Positions 28,977 to 38,388 are shown, counted from the first letter of the stretch. The stretch: DNA of 64,000 nt from Acidimicrobiaceae bacterium (GCA_027314705.1 DAHVAJ010000061.1:34843-98842); one strand, 5' to 3'. Numbers and translations are program-made. Notes: generated from the sequence alone by a model not told the origin.

Positions 28977-29006
28977 ACAGTACGCCGCCGCGGGGCCCGA
29001 CGGCAA
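28977..29006 (-). promoter_or_regulatory. Predicted rplM-rpsI promoter
   Basis: Minus-strand TTGCCG and TACTGT are spaced by 18 bases in the 197-base gap between the end of truA and rplM. This places a start about 145 bases before the rplM codon. The call is sequence-based only. Confidence 0.45.
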
Positions 29007-29022
29007 GCCGGCCGGGTCCCGG

Positions 29023-29913
29023 TCACTCCCGGTAGCGCACGGCCATGAGGGTGAGCCCGTGGGGCGGGGCGGGCTGGGCGGCCCGGGCCCGGTCGGCCGA
29101 CACCAGGATGGCGGGAACGTCGGCCGGTCGCAGTCGGCCGCGACCCACGGCGACCAGGGTGCCGACCAGGGCCCGCACCATCTGGTGGCAGAAGGCGTTG
29201 GCCTCGATCTCGAACGCGTAGAGGCGGCCCTCCGCGGGAAGCAGTCCCGGGCCACGCTCCTCGCCGACGGGGGCGGGTCCAACGGTGCCCGCCGCGACCG
29301 GACGAACGGGCCGGCGCTCGAGAAGCGTCCACCGGGCGTCGGTCACCCGCCGGTGGATGGGCACCTCGGGCCCGGTCCCCGGCACGCGTCGGCAGAAGGC
29401 CCGGAAGTCGTGCTCGCCGACGAGAGCGTCGGCCCCCGCCCGCAGCGAACGCAGGTCGAGCGGGTCGGCCACGTGCCAGGCCAGGGGGGCGAGGAGGGGA
29501 TCGGGGACCGGGGCGTTGACCACCAGGTAGCGGTAGCGGCGGGCCACCGCCGACCTGCGAGCGTCGAAACCGTCCGGGGCCGGGCCGGCCTCGCGCACGA
29601 CCACCTCCGGGCCCAGCAGGCGGTTGAGCGACCGGACCAGGGTCGCCGGGTCGAGGGCGGCGGACCGGTCGGTCGGGAGGTCGACGTGGACCACCTGGTC
29701 GAGGGCGTGGACCCCGGCGTCGGTGCGGCCGGCGCAGGTGATCGCCACCGGGGTGCGGGACACCCGCTCGAGGGCGGCGGCCAGGACCCCGGCCACGGTG
29801 GTCTGGCCCTCCTGGGCGGCGAAGCCCCGGAACGGGGCGCCGTCGTAGGCGACCCGCAGGCGCCAGCGGACCGTCCCCGTGTCGCTCCCCCCGGGCTCGG
29901 GGGGCGGGCTCAC
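29023..29913 (-). CDS. truA: tRNA pseudouridine(38-40) synthase TruA
   Basis: TruA isomerises uridines 38-40 in the anticodon stem-loop of many tRNAs. The 296-residue protein has the catalytic aspartate in [11 protein letters not shown] near residue 65. [11 protein letters not shown] and the substrate-tunnel [27 protein letters not shown] appear further on. The GTG start overlaps the rplQ stop by GTGA. An Arg/Pro/Gly insertion of about 25 residues ([14 protein letters not shown] and following) precedes the last conserved block. It is the last gene of the infA-rpoA-rplQ unit. Confidence 0.95.
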   Translation of the reverse strand: MSPPPEPGGSDTGTVRWRLRVAYDGAPFRGFAAQEGQTTVAGVLAAALERVSRTPVAITCAGRTDAGVHALDQVVHVDLPTDRSAALDPATLVRSLNRLLGPEVVVREAGPAPDGFDARRSAVARRYRYLVVNAPVPDPLLAPLAWHVADPLDLRSLRAGADALVGEHDFRAFCRRVPGTGPEVPIHRRVTDARWTLLERRPVRPVAAGTVGPAPVGEERGPGLLPAEGRLYAFEIEANAFCHQMVRALVGTLVAVGRGRLRPADVPAILVSADRARAAQPAPPHGLTLMAVRYRE

Positions 29914-30263
29914 ACCAGTTCGATGCGGGCCATCGGGGCGTTGTCGCCCGGACGGGGGCCCAGCTTGAGGATGCGCGTGTACCCGCCGGGACGCTCGGCG
30001 TAGCGGGGGCCGATCTCGTCGAAGAGCTTGCGGGACATGTCACGGTCACGGATGAAGGCGACCACGTGGCGCTGCCGGGCCACGCCGCCCTTGGCCGCCG
30101 CGGTGATGACCTTCTCGGCCACGGGGCGCAGGGCCTTGGCTTTGGCCTCGGTGGTGACCACGTACTCGGCGGCGATCAGGGAGGCCACCAGGTTGCCCAT
30201 CATCGCCTTCTGGTGCGAGGCGCTGCCGCCGAACCGGCGACCCTTCTTCGGGGTACCGAGCAT
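29910..30263 (-). CDS. rplQ: 50S ribosomal protein L17
   Basis: L17 lies near the exit tunnel on the solvent side of the 50S subunit. It is 117 residues with [20 protein letters not shown] near the N-terminus, [23 protein letters not shown]-like central helices and [25 protein letters not shown] at the end. It follows rpoA by six bases, as in most bacteria, and is coupled to truA. Confidence 0.97.
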   Translation of the reverse strand: MLGTPKKGRRFGGSASHQKAMMGNLVASLIAAEYVVTTEAKAKALRPVAEKVITAAAKGGVARQRHVVAFIRDRDMSRKLFDEIGPRYAERPGGYTRILKLGPRPGDNAPMARIELV

Positions 30264-30269
30264 CGGTCC

Positions 30270-31208
30270 TCAGTCCTTCACCCGCAGGGACAGGCCCCGC
30301 TCGTCGAGCTTCTGGAGCACCTCGTCGAGCGACTTCTGCCCGAAGTTGGTGATGTTGAGCAGGTCGTCGAGGGTGCGGTCGACCAGCTCGCCGATGGTGT
30401 TGATCTGGGCCCGCTTGAGGCAGTTGCGAGGGCGCTCGGTGAGGTCGAGGTCCTCGATGCGCAGGTCGAGATCGGGTGAGCCGCTGGTGGTCGTGCCCAC
30501 CTCACCGAGCTCGAGGCCCATGGGCTCGTCCTCGAGGTCGGCCACCAGGCTGACCAGGGTGCGCAGGGTGTCACCGGCCGAGGCGAGGGCCTCCCGGGGC
30601 GTGAGCGAACCGTCCGTCTCGATGTCGAGCACCAGGCGATCGAAGTCGGTCGACTGCTCGACCCGCACCGGCTCGACCGTGAAGGCCACCCGCCGGACCG
30701 GGGAGAAGATGGCGTCCACCGGGATCACGCCGATGGCGCCCGAGCGCTTGGTCTTGTCCGAGGAGAGGTAGCCACGGCCCCGCTCGACGGTGAGATCGAC
30801 GGCCAGGCGGCCCTTGGCGTTGAGGGTGGCGATCGGCTGGTCGGGGTTGAGCACCTCGACGTCGGCCGTGACCTGGAGGTCGCCGGCGGTGGTCTCGCCC
30901 GGACCGCGCTTGTCCAGGCGCACGGTCACCGGCTCGTCGGTGTGGACCCGGAGCAGGACGTCCTTCAGGTTGAGGATGAGGTCGGTGACGTCCTCCTTCA
31001 CGCCGGGCAGGGTCGTGAACTCGTGGAGGGCCTCGTCGAAGCGGACCTGGGTGACGGCGGCGCCGGGGATGGAGGAGAGCAGGGTCCGCCGCAGCGAGTT
31101 GCCGAGCGTGTGGCCGAAACCCGGGTCGAGCGGGCCGATGGCGAAGCGCTGGCGGTTGTCCTCCTCCTCGCCGAGGGCTTCGACGGTGGGGCGCTGGATG
31201 ATGAGCAT
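30270..31208 (-). CDS. rpoA: DNA-directed RNA polymerase subunit alpha
   Basis: Alpha dimerises to nucleate polymerase assembly, and its C-terminal domain contacts upstream DNA and activators. The 312-residue protein has the N-terminal assembly domain (FAIGPLDPGFGHTLGNSLRRTLLSSIPG) and, after a linker near residue 230, the CTD with NCLKRAQINTIGELVDRTLDDLLNI. It lies between rpsD and rplQ in the classic alpha operon. Confidence 0.97.
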   Translation of the reverse strand: MLIIQRPTVEALGEEEDNRQRFAIGPLDPGFGHTLGNSLRRTLLSSIPGAAVTQVRFDEALHEFTTLPGVKEDVTDLILNLKDVLLRVHTDEPVTVRLDKRGPGETTAGDLQVTADVEVLNPDQPIATLNAKGRLAVDLTVERGRGYLSSDKTKRSGAIGVIPVDAIFSPVRRVAFTVEPVRVEQSTDFDRLVLDIETDGSLTPREALASAGDTLRTLVSLVADLEDEPMGLELGEVGTTTSGSPDLDLRIEDLDLTERPRNCLKRAQINTIGELVDRTLDDLLNITNFGQKSLDEVLQKLDERGLSLRVKD

Positions 31209-31289
31209 GCTTGTCGCTCCTCTGCGGTGTGGTGCGCAGGTTGTGGTCGGATCGGTTCGGTCGTGCGCCGGCGCTGCGGCGGCGCCGGG

Positions 31290-31937
31290 CTACTTCGAGT
31301 AGAGCTCCACGATGAGCTGCTCCTGCACCGGCTCGTCGATGTGCTCGCGCAGGGGCAGCGAGAAGACGCGGACCTCGAAGCGGTCCCCCGCCGTCTCGAG
31401 CCAGGGCGGGAGGGCCCGGTCCAGTGTGTCGAGGTTTCGCCGCACGTGGAACAGCTCACGCGACGACGGCTTCAGCGCCACGGTGTCGCCCTGGCGGACT
31501 CGGTACGAGGGAATGGTCACCCGTTTGCCGTTGACCAGCACGTGGCCGTGGCGGACGAACTGGCGGGCCTGGGACCGGCTGGCGCCCCACCCGGCTCGGA
31601 AGGCCAGGTTGTCGAGCCGGAGCTCGAGCATGCGCAGCAGGTTCTCACCGGTGATGCCCGGGGCCCGGCTGGCCTCGACGTAGAGATTGTGGAACTGGCG
31701 CTCGAGGAGGCCGTAGATGCGCCGGGCCTTCTGCTTCTCGCGCAGCTGACCGAGGTACTCCGAGCCCTGGCGCATGCGGTCGCGACCGTGCTCGCCGGGC
31801 GGGTAGGCGCGGCTGTGCCGGTCGGAGACCGCCTCGGAGACGGGGCACTTCATCGAGTAGCAGCGCTCACCCTTCAGGAAGAGCTTGGTGCGCTCCCGGC
31901 GGCAAAGCCGACAGACGGGTCCGGTGTATCGAGCCAT
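31290..31937 (-). CDS. rpsD: 30S ribosomal protein S4 (zinc-binding form)
   Basis: S4 is a primary 16S rRNA binder and, in many bacteria, the autoregulator of this operon. The 215-residue protein is the C+ form: CRLC near residue 9 and CYSMKC near residue 26 supply four zinc-ligand cysteines. The S4 RNA-binding domain (LDNLAFRAGWGASRSQARQFVRHGHVLVNGKRV) starts near residue 108. It follows rpsK by 33 bases. Confidence 0.97.
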   Translation of the reverse strand: MARYTGPVCRLCRRERTKLFLKGERCYSMKCPVSEAVSDRHSRAYPPGEHGRDRMRQGSEYLGQLREKQKARRIYGLLERQFHNLYVEASRAPGITGENLLRMLELRLDNLAFRAGWGASRSQARQFVRHGHVLVNGKRVTIPSYRVRQGDTVALKPSSRELFHVRRNLDTLDRALPPWLETAGDRFEVRVFSLPLREHIDEPVQEQLIVELYSK

Positions 31938-31970
31938 GCGTGGTTCCCTTGGTTCCCTTCGGCCCCGGCC

Positions 31971-32375
31971 CTACACCCGCCGCCGCTTCTTGGGGCGGCA
32001 GCCGTTGTGGGGGATGGGGGTGACGTCCTTGATCCCGGCCACCTCGATGCCGGCGGCGGCCAGCGAGCGGATGGCGGTCTCCCGACCGGAGCCGGGGCCC
32101 CGCACCAGGACGTCGACACGACGGACCCCGTGCTCCATGGCCCGCTTGGCGCACTGCTCGGCAGCCAGCTGGGCGGCGAACGGGGTCGACTTGCGCGAAC
32201 CCTTGAAGCCGACGTTGCCGGCCGAGGCCCAGGCCAGGACGTTCCCCTCGGGATCGGCGATGGAGACGATGGTGTTGTTGAACGAGCTCTTGATGTGGGC
32301 GACGCCGAAGGTGACGTTCTTGCGCTCGCGCTTGCGGGGGCGGCGGGCGGCCCCGGGCTTGGACTGCTTGGCCAT
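31971..32375 (-). CDS. rpsK: 30S ribosomal protein S11
   Basis: S11 lies on the small-subunit platform near the mRNA exit. The 134-residue protein has the basic start [21 protein letters not shown] and the motifs [31 protein letters not shown] and [13 protein letters not shown]. It ends in the conserved [14 protein letters not shown]. Its ATG overlaps the rpsM stop by one base. Confidence 0.97.
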   Translation of the reverse strand: MAKQSKPGAARRPRKRERKNVTFGVAHIKSSFNNTIVSIADPEGNVLAWASAGNVGFKGSRKSTPFAAQLAAEQCAKRAMEHGVRRVDVLVRGPGSGRETAIRSLAAAGIEVAGIKDVTPIPHNGCRPKKRRRV

Positions 32376-32752
32376 TACTTGCGCACCTTCTTCTTTCCGG
32401 CGACGGTCTTCTTCGGGCCCTTGCGGGTCCGGGCGTTGGTGTGGGTCCGCTGGCCGTGTACGGGAAGGCCCTTGCGGTGCCGGATGCCCTGGTAGCAGCC
32501 GATCTCCATCTTGCGTTTGATGTCCTGGGAGACGTCCCGGCGGAGGTCGCCCTCCACCTGGAGGTTGGTGTCGATGTGGTTGCGGAGCCGGGTGACCTCC
32601 TCGTCGGTCAGATCGCGGACCCGGGTGTCGGGGCTGGTGTCGGTGGCGGCGCAGATCTGTTGCGCGGTCGTCCGGCCGATGCCGAAGATGTAGGTCAGGG
32701 AGATCTCCAACCGCTTCTCGCGGGGGATGTCCACGCCGGAAATACGGGCCAC
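32375..32752 (-). CDS. rpsM: 30S ribosomal protein S13
   Basis: S13 forms the head bridge to the large subunit and touches P-site tRNA. It is 125 residues with [25 protein letters not shown] at the start, [23 protein letters not shown] near residue 90 and a Lys-rich C-terminus ([12 protein letters not shown]). It lies 35 bases after rpmJ and is coupled to rpsK. Confidence 0.97.
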   Translation of the reverse strand: MARISGVDIPREKRLEISLTYIFGIGRTTAQQICAATDTSPDTRVRDLTDEEVTRLRNHIDTNLQVEGDLRRDVSQDIKRKMEIGCYQGIRHRKGLPVHGQRTHTNARTRKGPKKTVAGKKKVRK

Positions 32753-32787
32753 TCGCTCTTCCCTCTCGTCGTACGCCTACAGGTGCG

Positions 32788-32901
32788 TCAACCCTGCCGC
32801 TGCTTGTGGCGGGGGTTGTCGCAGATCACCAGGACCCGCCGGTGTCGGCGGATCACCTTGCACTTCTCACACATCGGCTTGACACTCGGTCGGACCTTCA
32901 C
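32788..32901 (-). CDS. rpmJ: 50S ribosomal protein L36 (zinc-binding form)
   Basis: This gene is too short for the ORF track. Reading the minus strand from GTG 32901 gives 37 residues: [20 protein letters not shown], then [17 protein letters not shown] and TGA. CEKC, a later Cys and the final His are the four zinc ligands of the C+ form. Its position between infA and rpsM is the standard one. The product binds 23S rRNA domain VI late in assembly. Confidence 0.95.
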   Translation of the reverse strand: MKVRPSVKPMCEKCKVIRRHRRVLVICDNPRHKQRQG

Positions 32902-32988
32902 GCTCTCGTCCTCGTCCTCGTCCTCGAACCTGCACTGCCCTGCTGCTGGCCCAACCCGCCCGCCGTCGCCCGGCGCCGGACCGCACCG

Positions 32989-33213
32989 CTACTTGTACCG
33001 GTAGGTGATCCGTCCCCGGCTGAGGTCGTAGGGCGTGATCTCCACCTGGACCTTGTCCCCGGGGAGGATGCGGATGCGGTGCATCCGCATCTTGCCGGAG
33101 CTGTGGGCGAGCACGCTGTGGCCGTTCTCCAACTCCACCCGGAACATGGCGTTGGGCAGCGGCTCGACGACCGTCCCTTCCAGCACGATGGCATCTTCTT
33201 TGGGCTTGGGCAG
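32989..33213 (-). CDS. infA: Translation initiation factor IF-1, apparent CTG start
   Basis: IF-1 occupies the ribosomal A site during initiation. The reading frame gives [20 protein letters not shown] through to [14 protein letters not shown], the complete OB-fold with family length, if translation starts at the CTG at 33213 (74 residues). There is no ATG, GTG or TTG near the conserved N-terminus. The first upstream in-frame candidate is a GTG at 33354, which would add about 47 unconserved residues. GAGGAG lies six bases upstream of the CTG, ideal Shine-Dalgarno spacing; an ATT two codons earlier abuts GAGGAG directly and is less likely. It heads the alpha operon about 165 bases after a predicted promoter. 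Confidence 0.9.
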   Translation of the reverse strand: MPKPKEDAIVLEGTVVEPLPNAMFRVELENGHSVLAHSSGKMRMHRIRILPGDKVQVEITPYDLSRGRITYRYK

Positions 33214-33381
33214 GTGAATCTCCTCGGTACTCTCTCGAACATCCCTCGCCGACCGCAGCGCCGGCGAGCGCCCGCGCCACGGCGCCGTGGTCTGGACTTC
33301 CGCTCCGAGGGCACGCCCGAGGGGCGCCTCCGGCGTGCGGGGGTGGCCGGCCACGGCACAGCCACGGACAGCCGAAGGAAC

Positions 33382-33410
33382 AGTCTAGCCCCCTGTCAGG
33401 GAATTGCCAG
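33382..33410 (-). promoter_or_regulatory. Predicted promoter of the infA-rpmJ-rpsM-rpoA unit
   Basis: Minus-strand CTGGCA and TAGACT are 17 bases apart in the 256-base gap between map and infA. The spacer contains the palindrome CCCTGACAGGG. This would give infA a leader of roughly 160 bases. Confidence 0.5.
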
Positions 33411-33469
33411 TCCGGCCCGGTCAGGACCCCGGCGGCGTCCCGGGGCCGGGGGGTGGGGTGGGCTCGGGC

Positions 33470-34213
33470 TCACGGGAGGGTGAAGACCTCGGGACCGTCG
33501 TCGGTCACGGCGATGGTGTGCTCGAAGTGGGCCGACAGGCGCCCGTCGGCGGTCACCACGCTCCAGCCGTCGTCCAGGAGGACCGTCCCCGGGCCCCCGG
33601 CGTTGACCATGGGCTCCACCGCGAACACCATCCCCGACTTGAGGGTCGGCCCCGGCGTGCCGGGCCAGTAGTTGGGGACCTGGGGCTCCTCGTGCATGGC
33701 CGTCCCGATGGCGTGGCCCACGTACTCCCGGACCACCGAGAACCCGGCCGCCTCGGCCACCTGCTGGACGGCCCGGCCCACCTCATGGAGGCGGTGGCCC
33801 GGCCGGAGCAGCTCGATCCCCGCGTGCAGGCTGGCCTCGGTCACCTCCATGAGCCGGGCCGCCTCGACGCTCACCTGGCCGATACCGGCCGTGTAGGCGG
33901 CGTCGCCGTGGTAGCCCTCGACGATGGCACCGCAGTCGACCGAGATGATGTCCCCCTCCTCGAGGACGACCGCCTCGGAGGGGATGCCGTGCACGATCAT
34001 GGCGTTGGGGGAGGTGCACACCACGGCCGGGAAGCCGTGGTAGCCGAGGAAGTTCGACCCCGCACCCCGCGTCTCGAGCACGCTGCGGGCGGCCCGGTCG
34101 ATGTCGGCCGTGGTGACCCCGGGGCGAAGGACGGCCCGGGTGGCCTCATGGATCTCGGCCACGACCTTCCCGGCCCGGCGCATCTTGGCCAGCTCGGCGG
34201 CGTTGCGCCTCAT
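33470..34213 (-). CDS. map: Type I methionine aminopeptidase
   Basis: This enzyme removes N-terminal methionine from nascent proteins. It is 247 residues with the five metal ligands visible: the two Asp in DCGAIVEGYHGDAAYT, His in GHAIGTAMHEEP, Glu in VFAVEPMV and Glu in HFEHTIAV. The VCTSPNAMIVHGIP active-site His is also present. There is no N-terminal zinc-finger or SH3-motif extension. The ATG overlaps the adk stop (ATGA). secY-adk-map is a conserved end to the spc region. Confidence 0.96.
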   Translation of the reverse strand: MRRNAAELAKMRRAGKVVAEIHEATRAVLRPGVTTADIDRAARSVLETRGAGSNFLGYHGFPAVVCTSPNAMIVHGIPSEAVVLEEGDIISVDCGAIVEGYHGDAAYTAGIGQVSVEAARLMEVTEASLHAGIELLRPGHRLHEVGRAVQQVAEAAGFSVVREYVGHAIGTAMHEEPQVPNYWPGTPGPTLKSGMVFAVEPMVNAGGPGTVLLDDGWSVVTADGRLSAHFEHTIAVTDDGPEVFTLP

Positions 34214-34890
34214 GTGAATCGCCCGCCCTTGCGGTTGCGCCGGTCCTCGATGGCCCGGACCATGCGCCGGGTCACGGCGTCGGGAGCGCCGGTGCCCGCG
34301 ACCGAGGCCAGCAGGTCCCGCTCCCGATACCACTCGATGAGCGGGGCCGTCTGGCGCTCGTAGAGCTCGAGTCGGCGCTGGATGGCCTCCTCCTTGTCGT
34401 CCTCCCGCTGGATGACGTCGCCCCCGCAGACGTCGCACGTCCAGTTGATGAGCGGCGGCTGCGAGAGCGAGTAGTTGGTGCCGCAGTCCACGCACACCCG
34501 ACGGGAGGCGAGCCGGCGGAGCACCTGCCCGGTGGCGATTTCGATGTCGATGACGAGGTCCAGGTCGGAGGGGGCGAGGATGTCGGCCAGCAGCTCGGCC
34601 TGGGTCACCGTCCGGGGGCAGCCGTCGAGCACGAAGCCCCGGTCGCGGACGTCGCGCTCACCCAGGCGCTCAGTGACCAATTCCATGATCAGCCCGTCGG
34701 AGAGGAGGTCGCCTCGGTCCATGAGCTCCTTGGCCTTGCGACCGAGGGGGGTCCCCTGCTTGACCGCGGCCCGCAGCATGTCCCCCGTGGAGACGTGCGG
34801 GATGACGTAGTGGTGGGAGAGCCGCACGCATTGCGTCCCCTTCCCCGCCCCCTGCTTGCCGAGGACCACGAGCCTGGCGCCGGGTACCAC
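34210..34890 (-). CDS. adk: Adenylate kinase, long zinc-lid type
   Basis: Adk equilibrates ATP, ADP and AMP. The P-loop is GKQGAGKGTQ, with Gln where most adenylate kinases have Pro. The AMP-site STGDMLRAAV and the DGCPRTVTQAE motif follow. Residues about 125-160 form a long LID with CVDC and CDVC pairs that should bind zinc; many actinobacteria have the short-lid form. The GTG start at 34890 immediately abuts the secY stop. Length is 226. Confidence 0.94.
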   Translation of the reverse strand: MVPGARLVVLGKQGAGKGTQCVRLSHHYVIPHVSTGDMLRAAVKQGTPLGRKAKELMDRGDLLSDGLIMELVTERLGERDVRDRGFVLDGCPRTVTQAELLADILAPSDLDLVIDIEIATGQVLRRLASRRVCVDCGTNYSLSQPPLINWTCDVCGGDVIQREDDKEEAIQRRLELYERQTAPLIEWYRERDLLASVAGTGAPDAVTRRMVRAIEDRRNRKGGRFT

Positions 34891-36183
34891 CTACTTGAGG
34901 AAGCCCTCGTAGTTCCGCATCATGAGCTGGCTGTCGATCTGCCGCATGGTCTCGAGGGCCACGCCCACGGCGATGAGCAGGGTCGTGCCGTAGAAGGGAT
35001 AGCTCGTGATGTTCCAGGCGGACATGAGGAGCGAAGGGGTCACCGCCACCGCGCCCAGGAAGAGCGCCCCCGGCCAGGTGATGCGGTTGAGGATGTGGGC
35101 CAGGTACCGCTCGGTGGGCTGGCCGGGGCGGATGCCGGGGATGTAGCCGCCCTGCTTGCGGATCTGGTCCGCCTGCTGGTGGGGGTCGAAGGCCACGTAG
35201 ACGTAGAAGAAGGTGAAGAGGAGGATGAAGAGGAAGTAGGTGAGGATGTAGAAGACGCTGGTCGGGGTGATGTTGTGGTTCACCCAGGTCCGGAAGGCCT
35301 GCGAGGGGACGATGTTCGACAGCAGGACGGGGATGTAGAGCACCGAGCTGGCGAAGATGATCGGGATGACGCCGGCCTGGTTGACCTTGAGGGGGATGTA
35401 GGTGTTGGAGCCGCCGTACATCTTCCGACCCACCACCCGCTTGGCGAACGTGACCGGGATGCGTCGCTGGCCCTGGTCGACGAAGACGATGAGGACCAGC
35501 AGGCCCAGGGAGACCAGCAGGATCACCGAGAACTTGAGCCGGCCCCCCTCCTGGAGGACGGTGTTCAGGCCCGAGGGGATGCCGGCCACCACGTTGGCGA
35601 AGATGAGGATCGACATGCCCTGGCCGATGCCCCGCTGGGTGATGAGCTCGGCCAGCCACATGACGAAGGCGGTGCCGGCCGTCAGGGTGAGGACGATGAA
35701 GGCGGCCCTCCAGACCGAATAGTTGAGGATGAGGTCGATGTTCTGGGTCGAGCCGAAGAGACCCCCGCCGCCCTTGTGGAAGAGGTAGACGAGACCGGTC
35801 GACTGCATGAGGGCCAGCGCCACGGTGAGGTACCGGGTGGTCTGGGTCAGCTTCTTCTGGCCCACCGCACCCTGGTCGCGCCACTGCTCCAGCTTGGGGA
35901 TGACCGTCGAGAGCAGCTGGATGATGATGCTCGAGGTGATGTAGGGCATGATGCCCAGCCCGAAGACGGCCAGCCGGGTGAGCGCCCCGCCGCTGAACAG
36001 GTTGATGAAGCCGAGGACGCCGGAGTTCTTGGCCGCCGCCTCCAGCTGGGCGACCTTCGAGAAGTTGACGAAGGGCACCGGCACGTTCGCCCCGAACTGG
36101 TACAGGGCGATGATCGTGAGCGTGAAGAGGACCTTCTTCCGGAGGTCGGGGATGCGGAAGATGTTGGCCAGACTGGCGAGCAT
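34891..36183 (-). CDS. secY: Protein translocase subunit SecY
   Basis: SecY is the protein-conducting channel of the Sec translocon in the cytoplasmic membrane. The 430-residue protein has ten predicted transmembrane segments, beginning KVLFTLTIIALYQFGANVPVPF and ending with MRQIDSQLMMRNYEGFLK. The cytoplasmic loop VTFAKRVVGRKMYGG precedes TM7, and the TM8-TM9 loop PGIRPGQPTERYL binds ribosome or SecA. It follows rplO and is adjacent to adk. Confidence 0.97.
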   Translation of the reverse strand: MLASLANIFRIPDLRKKVLFTLTIIALYQFGANVPVPFVNFSKVAQLEAAAKNSGVLGFINLFSGGALTRLAVFGLGIMPYITSSIIIQLLSTVIPKLEQWRDQGAVGQKKLTQTTRYLTVALALMQSTGLVYLFHKGGGGLFGSTQNIDLILNYSVWRAAFIVLTLTAGTAFVMWLAELITQRGIGQGMSILIFANVVAGIPSGLNTVLQEGGRLKFSVILLVSLGLLVLIVFVDQGQRRIPVTFAKRVVGRKMYGGSNTYIPLKVNQAGVIPIIFASSVLYIPVLLSNIVPSQAFRTWVNHNITPTSVFYILTYFLFILLFTFFYVYVAFDPHQQADQIRKQGGYIPGIRPGQPTERYLAHILNRITWPGALFLGAVAVTPSLLMSAWNITSYPFYGTTLLIAVGVALETMRQIDSQLMMRNYEGFLK

Positions 36184-36213
36184 GGGTCTCCTCGAGGCCG
36201 GGGTGGCCCGATG

Positions 36214-36702
36214 CTACCGGTTGGTGAGCGCGTTGCCCTTGGCCGGCGGGCGGCCGTGGCCGAAGGGGAGCGGGACGACCGTGACCGTGCCGCCGGCGGC
36301 CCTGATGGCCGCGTCGGCCGAGCGCGAGAACGCGTGGGCCTCGACCCGGAGGGACCGGGCGAGCTCACCCCCGCCCAGGATCTTGACGAGGGCGCCCTTC
36401 TTGGCCAGGCCCGCGGCCACGATGGCCGGGAGGTCGGCCACGTCGCCCCCTACGGCGTCCAGGGCCGACAGGTTGACCGGCGTGTACTCGACCCGGAAGG
36501 GGTTGGTGAAGCCGCGCAGCTTGGGGATGCGCTGCAGGAGAGGGAGCTGGCCGCCCTCGAAGCCCATGGGGATGGTGTCACGTGCACCCTGGCCCTTGGT
36601 GCCGCGTCCGGCGGTCTTGCCACCCTTGCCTGCAATGCCCCGGCCGACGCGCCTGCGCTGGCGGTTGGCTCCCTTCGGGGGTCGGAGGTCGTGGACCTTC
36701 AT
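36214..36702 (-). CDS. rplO: 50S ribosomal protein L15
   Basis: L15 is an assembly protein with an extended Gly/Lys/Arg-rich N-terminus running through domain II of 23S rRNA. It is 162 residues starting MKVHDLRPPKGANRQRRRVGRGIAGKGGKTAGRGTKGQ, followed by FEGGQLPLLQRIPKLRGF. ATG start with only two bases to the rpmD stop. Confidence 0.96.
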   Translation of the reverse strand: MKVHDLRPPKGANRQRRRVGRGIAGKGGKTAGRGTKGQGARDTIPMGFEGGQLPLLQRIPKLRGFTNPFRVEYTPVNLSALDAVGGDVADLPAIVAAGLAKKGALVKILGGGELARSLRVEAHAFSRSADAAIRAAGGTVTVVPLPFGHGRPPAKGNALTNR

Positions 36703-36704
36703 GG

Positions 36705-36926
36705 TCAGCCTTTCTCGTCTTCGGTGGCCGGCGTGACGTCCACCAGGTGGGGAACCCTGGCCAGCATCCCACGGATCTCCGGACGGTCGGGCAGCACGTT
36801 GGAGCGCCCGATGCCCCGGAGCCCCAGGGCGCGCAGGGTGCCCCGGTGCTTGGGCTTGGTGCCGATGGCAGAGCGCACCTGGGTCACGCGCAGCCAGCCG
36901 GTCCGGTCGGCCTCGGCCGCGGCCAT
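36705..36926 (-). CDS. rpmD: 50S ribosomal protein L30
   Basis: This small large-subunit protein has the core LRVTQVRSAIGTKPKHRGTLRALGLRGIGRSNVLPDRPEIRGML. A ten-residue N-terminal extension and a C-terminal DEKG tail give 73 residues, slightly longer than the usual 60. It is wedged between rpsE and rplO with one- and two-base gaps, the standard order. Confidence 0.95.
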   Translation of the reverse strand: MAAAEADRTGWLRVTQVRSAIGTKPKHRGTLRALGLRGIGRSNVLPDRPEIRGMLARVPHLVDVTPATEDEKG

Positions 36927-36927
36927 C

Positions 36928-37482
36928 TCAGTTCACCTCCGTGAACAGGTCGGCCTCGCGCCGCCGCTCGCGGTAGGCCCGGAGCAGGGCGGCGGGCACG
37001 ACCTCTTCGACCGGTTTGCCCCGGAGGGCGGCGATCTCGTCGGGTCGCTTGAGGTCCTGCAGGCCGGCGATGGTGGCGTGGGCCACGTTGATGCCGTTGG
37101 ACGAACCGAGGGACTTGGCCAGGATGTCGCGGATCCCGGCCATCTCAAGGATGGCCCGGGCGGCGCCGCCGGCGATGACGCCGGTCCCCGGTGCGGCCGG
37201 CTTGAGCAGGACCCGGCCCGCGCCACTCTCACCGATCACCGGATGGGTGATGGTCGAGCCGGCCAGCGGGACATCGAACATGTTCTTGCGGGCCTCTTCG
37301 ATGCCCTTCTGAACGGCCAGTCCGGCCTCCTTGGCCTTGCCGTAGCCGAGGCCGACGCGCCCGTTGCCGTCGCCGACCACCATGAGGGCGGCGAAGGAGA
37401 ACCGTCGGCCGCCCTTGACCACCTTGGACACCCGGTTGACGCGGATGGTCCGCTCTTCGAACTGCAGGTCGTTGCTGGCCAT
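36928..37482 (-). CDS. rpsE: 30S ribosomal protein S5
   Basis: S5 shapes decoding accuracy and the mRNA entry helicase site. The ATG at 37482 ([30 protein letters not shown]) gives 184 residues; the ORF-track start is upstream in an rplR shadow. The [16 protein letters not shown] motif and the C-terminal domain [31 protein letters not shown] are present. It follows rplR by one base. Confidence 0.97.
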   Translation of the reverse strand: MASNDLQFEERTIRVNRVSKVVKGGRRFSFAALMVVGDGNGRVGLGYGKAKEAGLAVQKGIEEARKNMFDVPLAGSTITHPVIGESGAGRVLLKPAAPGTGVIAGGAARAILEMAGIRDILAKSLGSSNGINVAHATIAGLQDLKRPDEIAALRGKPVEEVVPAALLRAYRERRREADLFTEVN

Positions 37483-37483
37483 C

Positions 37484-37846
37484 TCAGAACTCCAGTCCTT
37501 CGGCCCGGGCGGCGTCGGCCAGGGCCGCCACACGCCCGTGGTAGGCGAATCCACCGCGGTCGAAGACGACGGTGGTGATCCCGGCGTCCTTGGCCCGCGA
37601 GGCCACGAGGGCCCCGACGGACTTGGCCGCCTCGACGTTGCCGCCCCCCACGTCCCGAAGGACGGGCTCGGTCGTCGACGCGGCGGCAAGCGTGCGGCCG
37701 GTGCTGTCGTCGATGACCTGGGCGGAGATGTGCCTGCTCGACCGGAAGACGGCCAGGCGGGGCCGCTCGGCGGTCCCCGTCACGCGCCGGCGTACCCGCC
37801 CGTGACGGCGGCGACGCAGCTCCAACTTGTGATCGGTACGTGCCAT
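37484..37846 (-). CDS. rplR: 50S ribosomal protein L18
   Basis: L18 binds 5S rRNA in the central protuberance. It is 120 residues with a basic N-terminus ([42 protein letters not shown]) and the C-terminal [28 protein letters not shown]. Its ATG overlaps the rplF stop by one base. Confidence 0.97.
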   Translation of the reverse strand: MARTDHKLELRRRRHGRVRRRVTGTAERPRLAVFRSSRHISAQVIDDSTGRTLAAASTTEPVLRDVGGGNVEAAKSVGALVASRAKDAGITTVVFDRGGFAYHGRVAALADAARAEGLEF

Positions 37847-38388
37847 TACTTGGCTGCCTTCCCGGCCTTGCGGACCACGCGTTCGCCGGCGTAGCGGATG
37901 CCCTTGCCCTTGTAGGGCTCGGGCTTGCGCAACTTGCGGATGTCGGCGGCCACCTGTCCGACCTTCTCCTTGTCGATTCCCCTCACGATGATGCGGGTGG
38001 CCGTCGGCACCTCGAAGGTGACACCTTCGGGGGCGGCCACATGCACCGGGTGCGAGAAGCCGAGCGCCAACTCCAGGGCGGCAGGACCCTTGGGCAGGGC
38101 CCGGTAGCCGACACCCACGATCTCGAGCTCCTTGGTGAACCCCTCGGTGACTCCGGTCACCATGTTGGCCACGAGCGACCGGGTCAGGCCGTGGAGGGCC
38201 CGGTTCTGGCGCTGGTCGTCGGGGCGCTCCACCACCAGGGCGTCCCCGTCCTGGCGGACGGTGATGCCGGCCGGCACCGTGCGGGCCAACTCACCCTGGG
38301 GGCCCCTCACGGTGACGCTGTGGTCGGCGCCGACGGCCACCGAGACCCCGGAGGGGACGGTGATCGGGGCGCGTCCGATGCGGGACAT
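37846..38388 (-). CDS. rplF: 50S ribosomal protein L6
   Basis: L6 lies near the factor-binding site at the base of the stalk. Its 180 residues contain two repeats of the L6 fold, starting [17 protein letters not shown] and including the C-terminal signature [28 protein letters not shown]. It lies 33 bases after rpsH and is coupled to rplR. Confidence 0.97.
   Translation of the reverse strand: MSRIGRAPITVPSGVSVAVGADHSVTVRGPQGELARTVPAGITVRQDGDALVVERPDDQRQNRALHGLTRSLVANMVTGVTEGFTKELEIVGVGYRALPKGPAALELALGFSHPVHVAAPEGVTFEVPTATRIIVRGIDKEKVGQVAADIRKLRKPEPYKGKGIRYAGERVVRKAGKAAK

Noticed and set aside
33214-33354. Upstream GTG start for infA (121-residue IF-1)
   Set aside because: The extra 47 residues are unconserved and cover the promoter leader; family length and Shine-Dalgarno spacing support the CTG at 33213.
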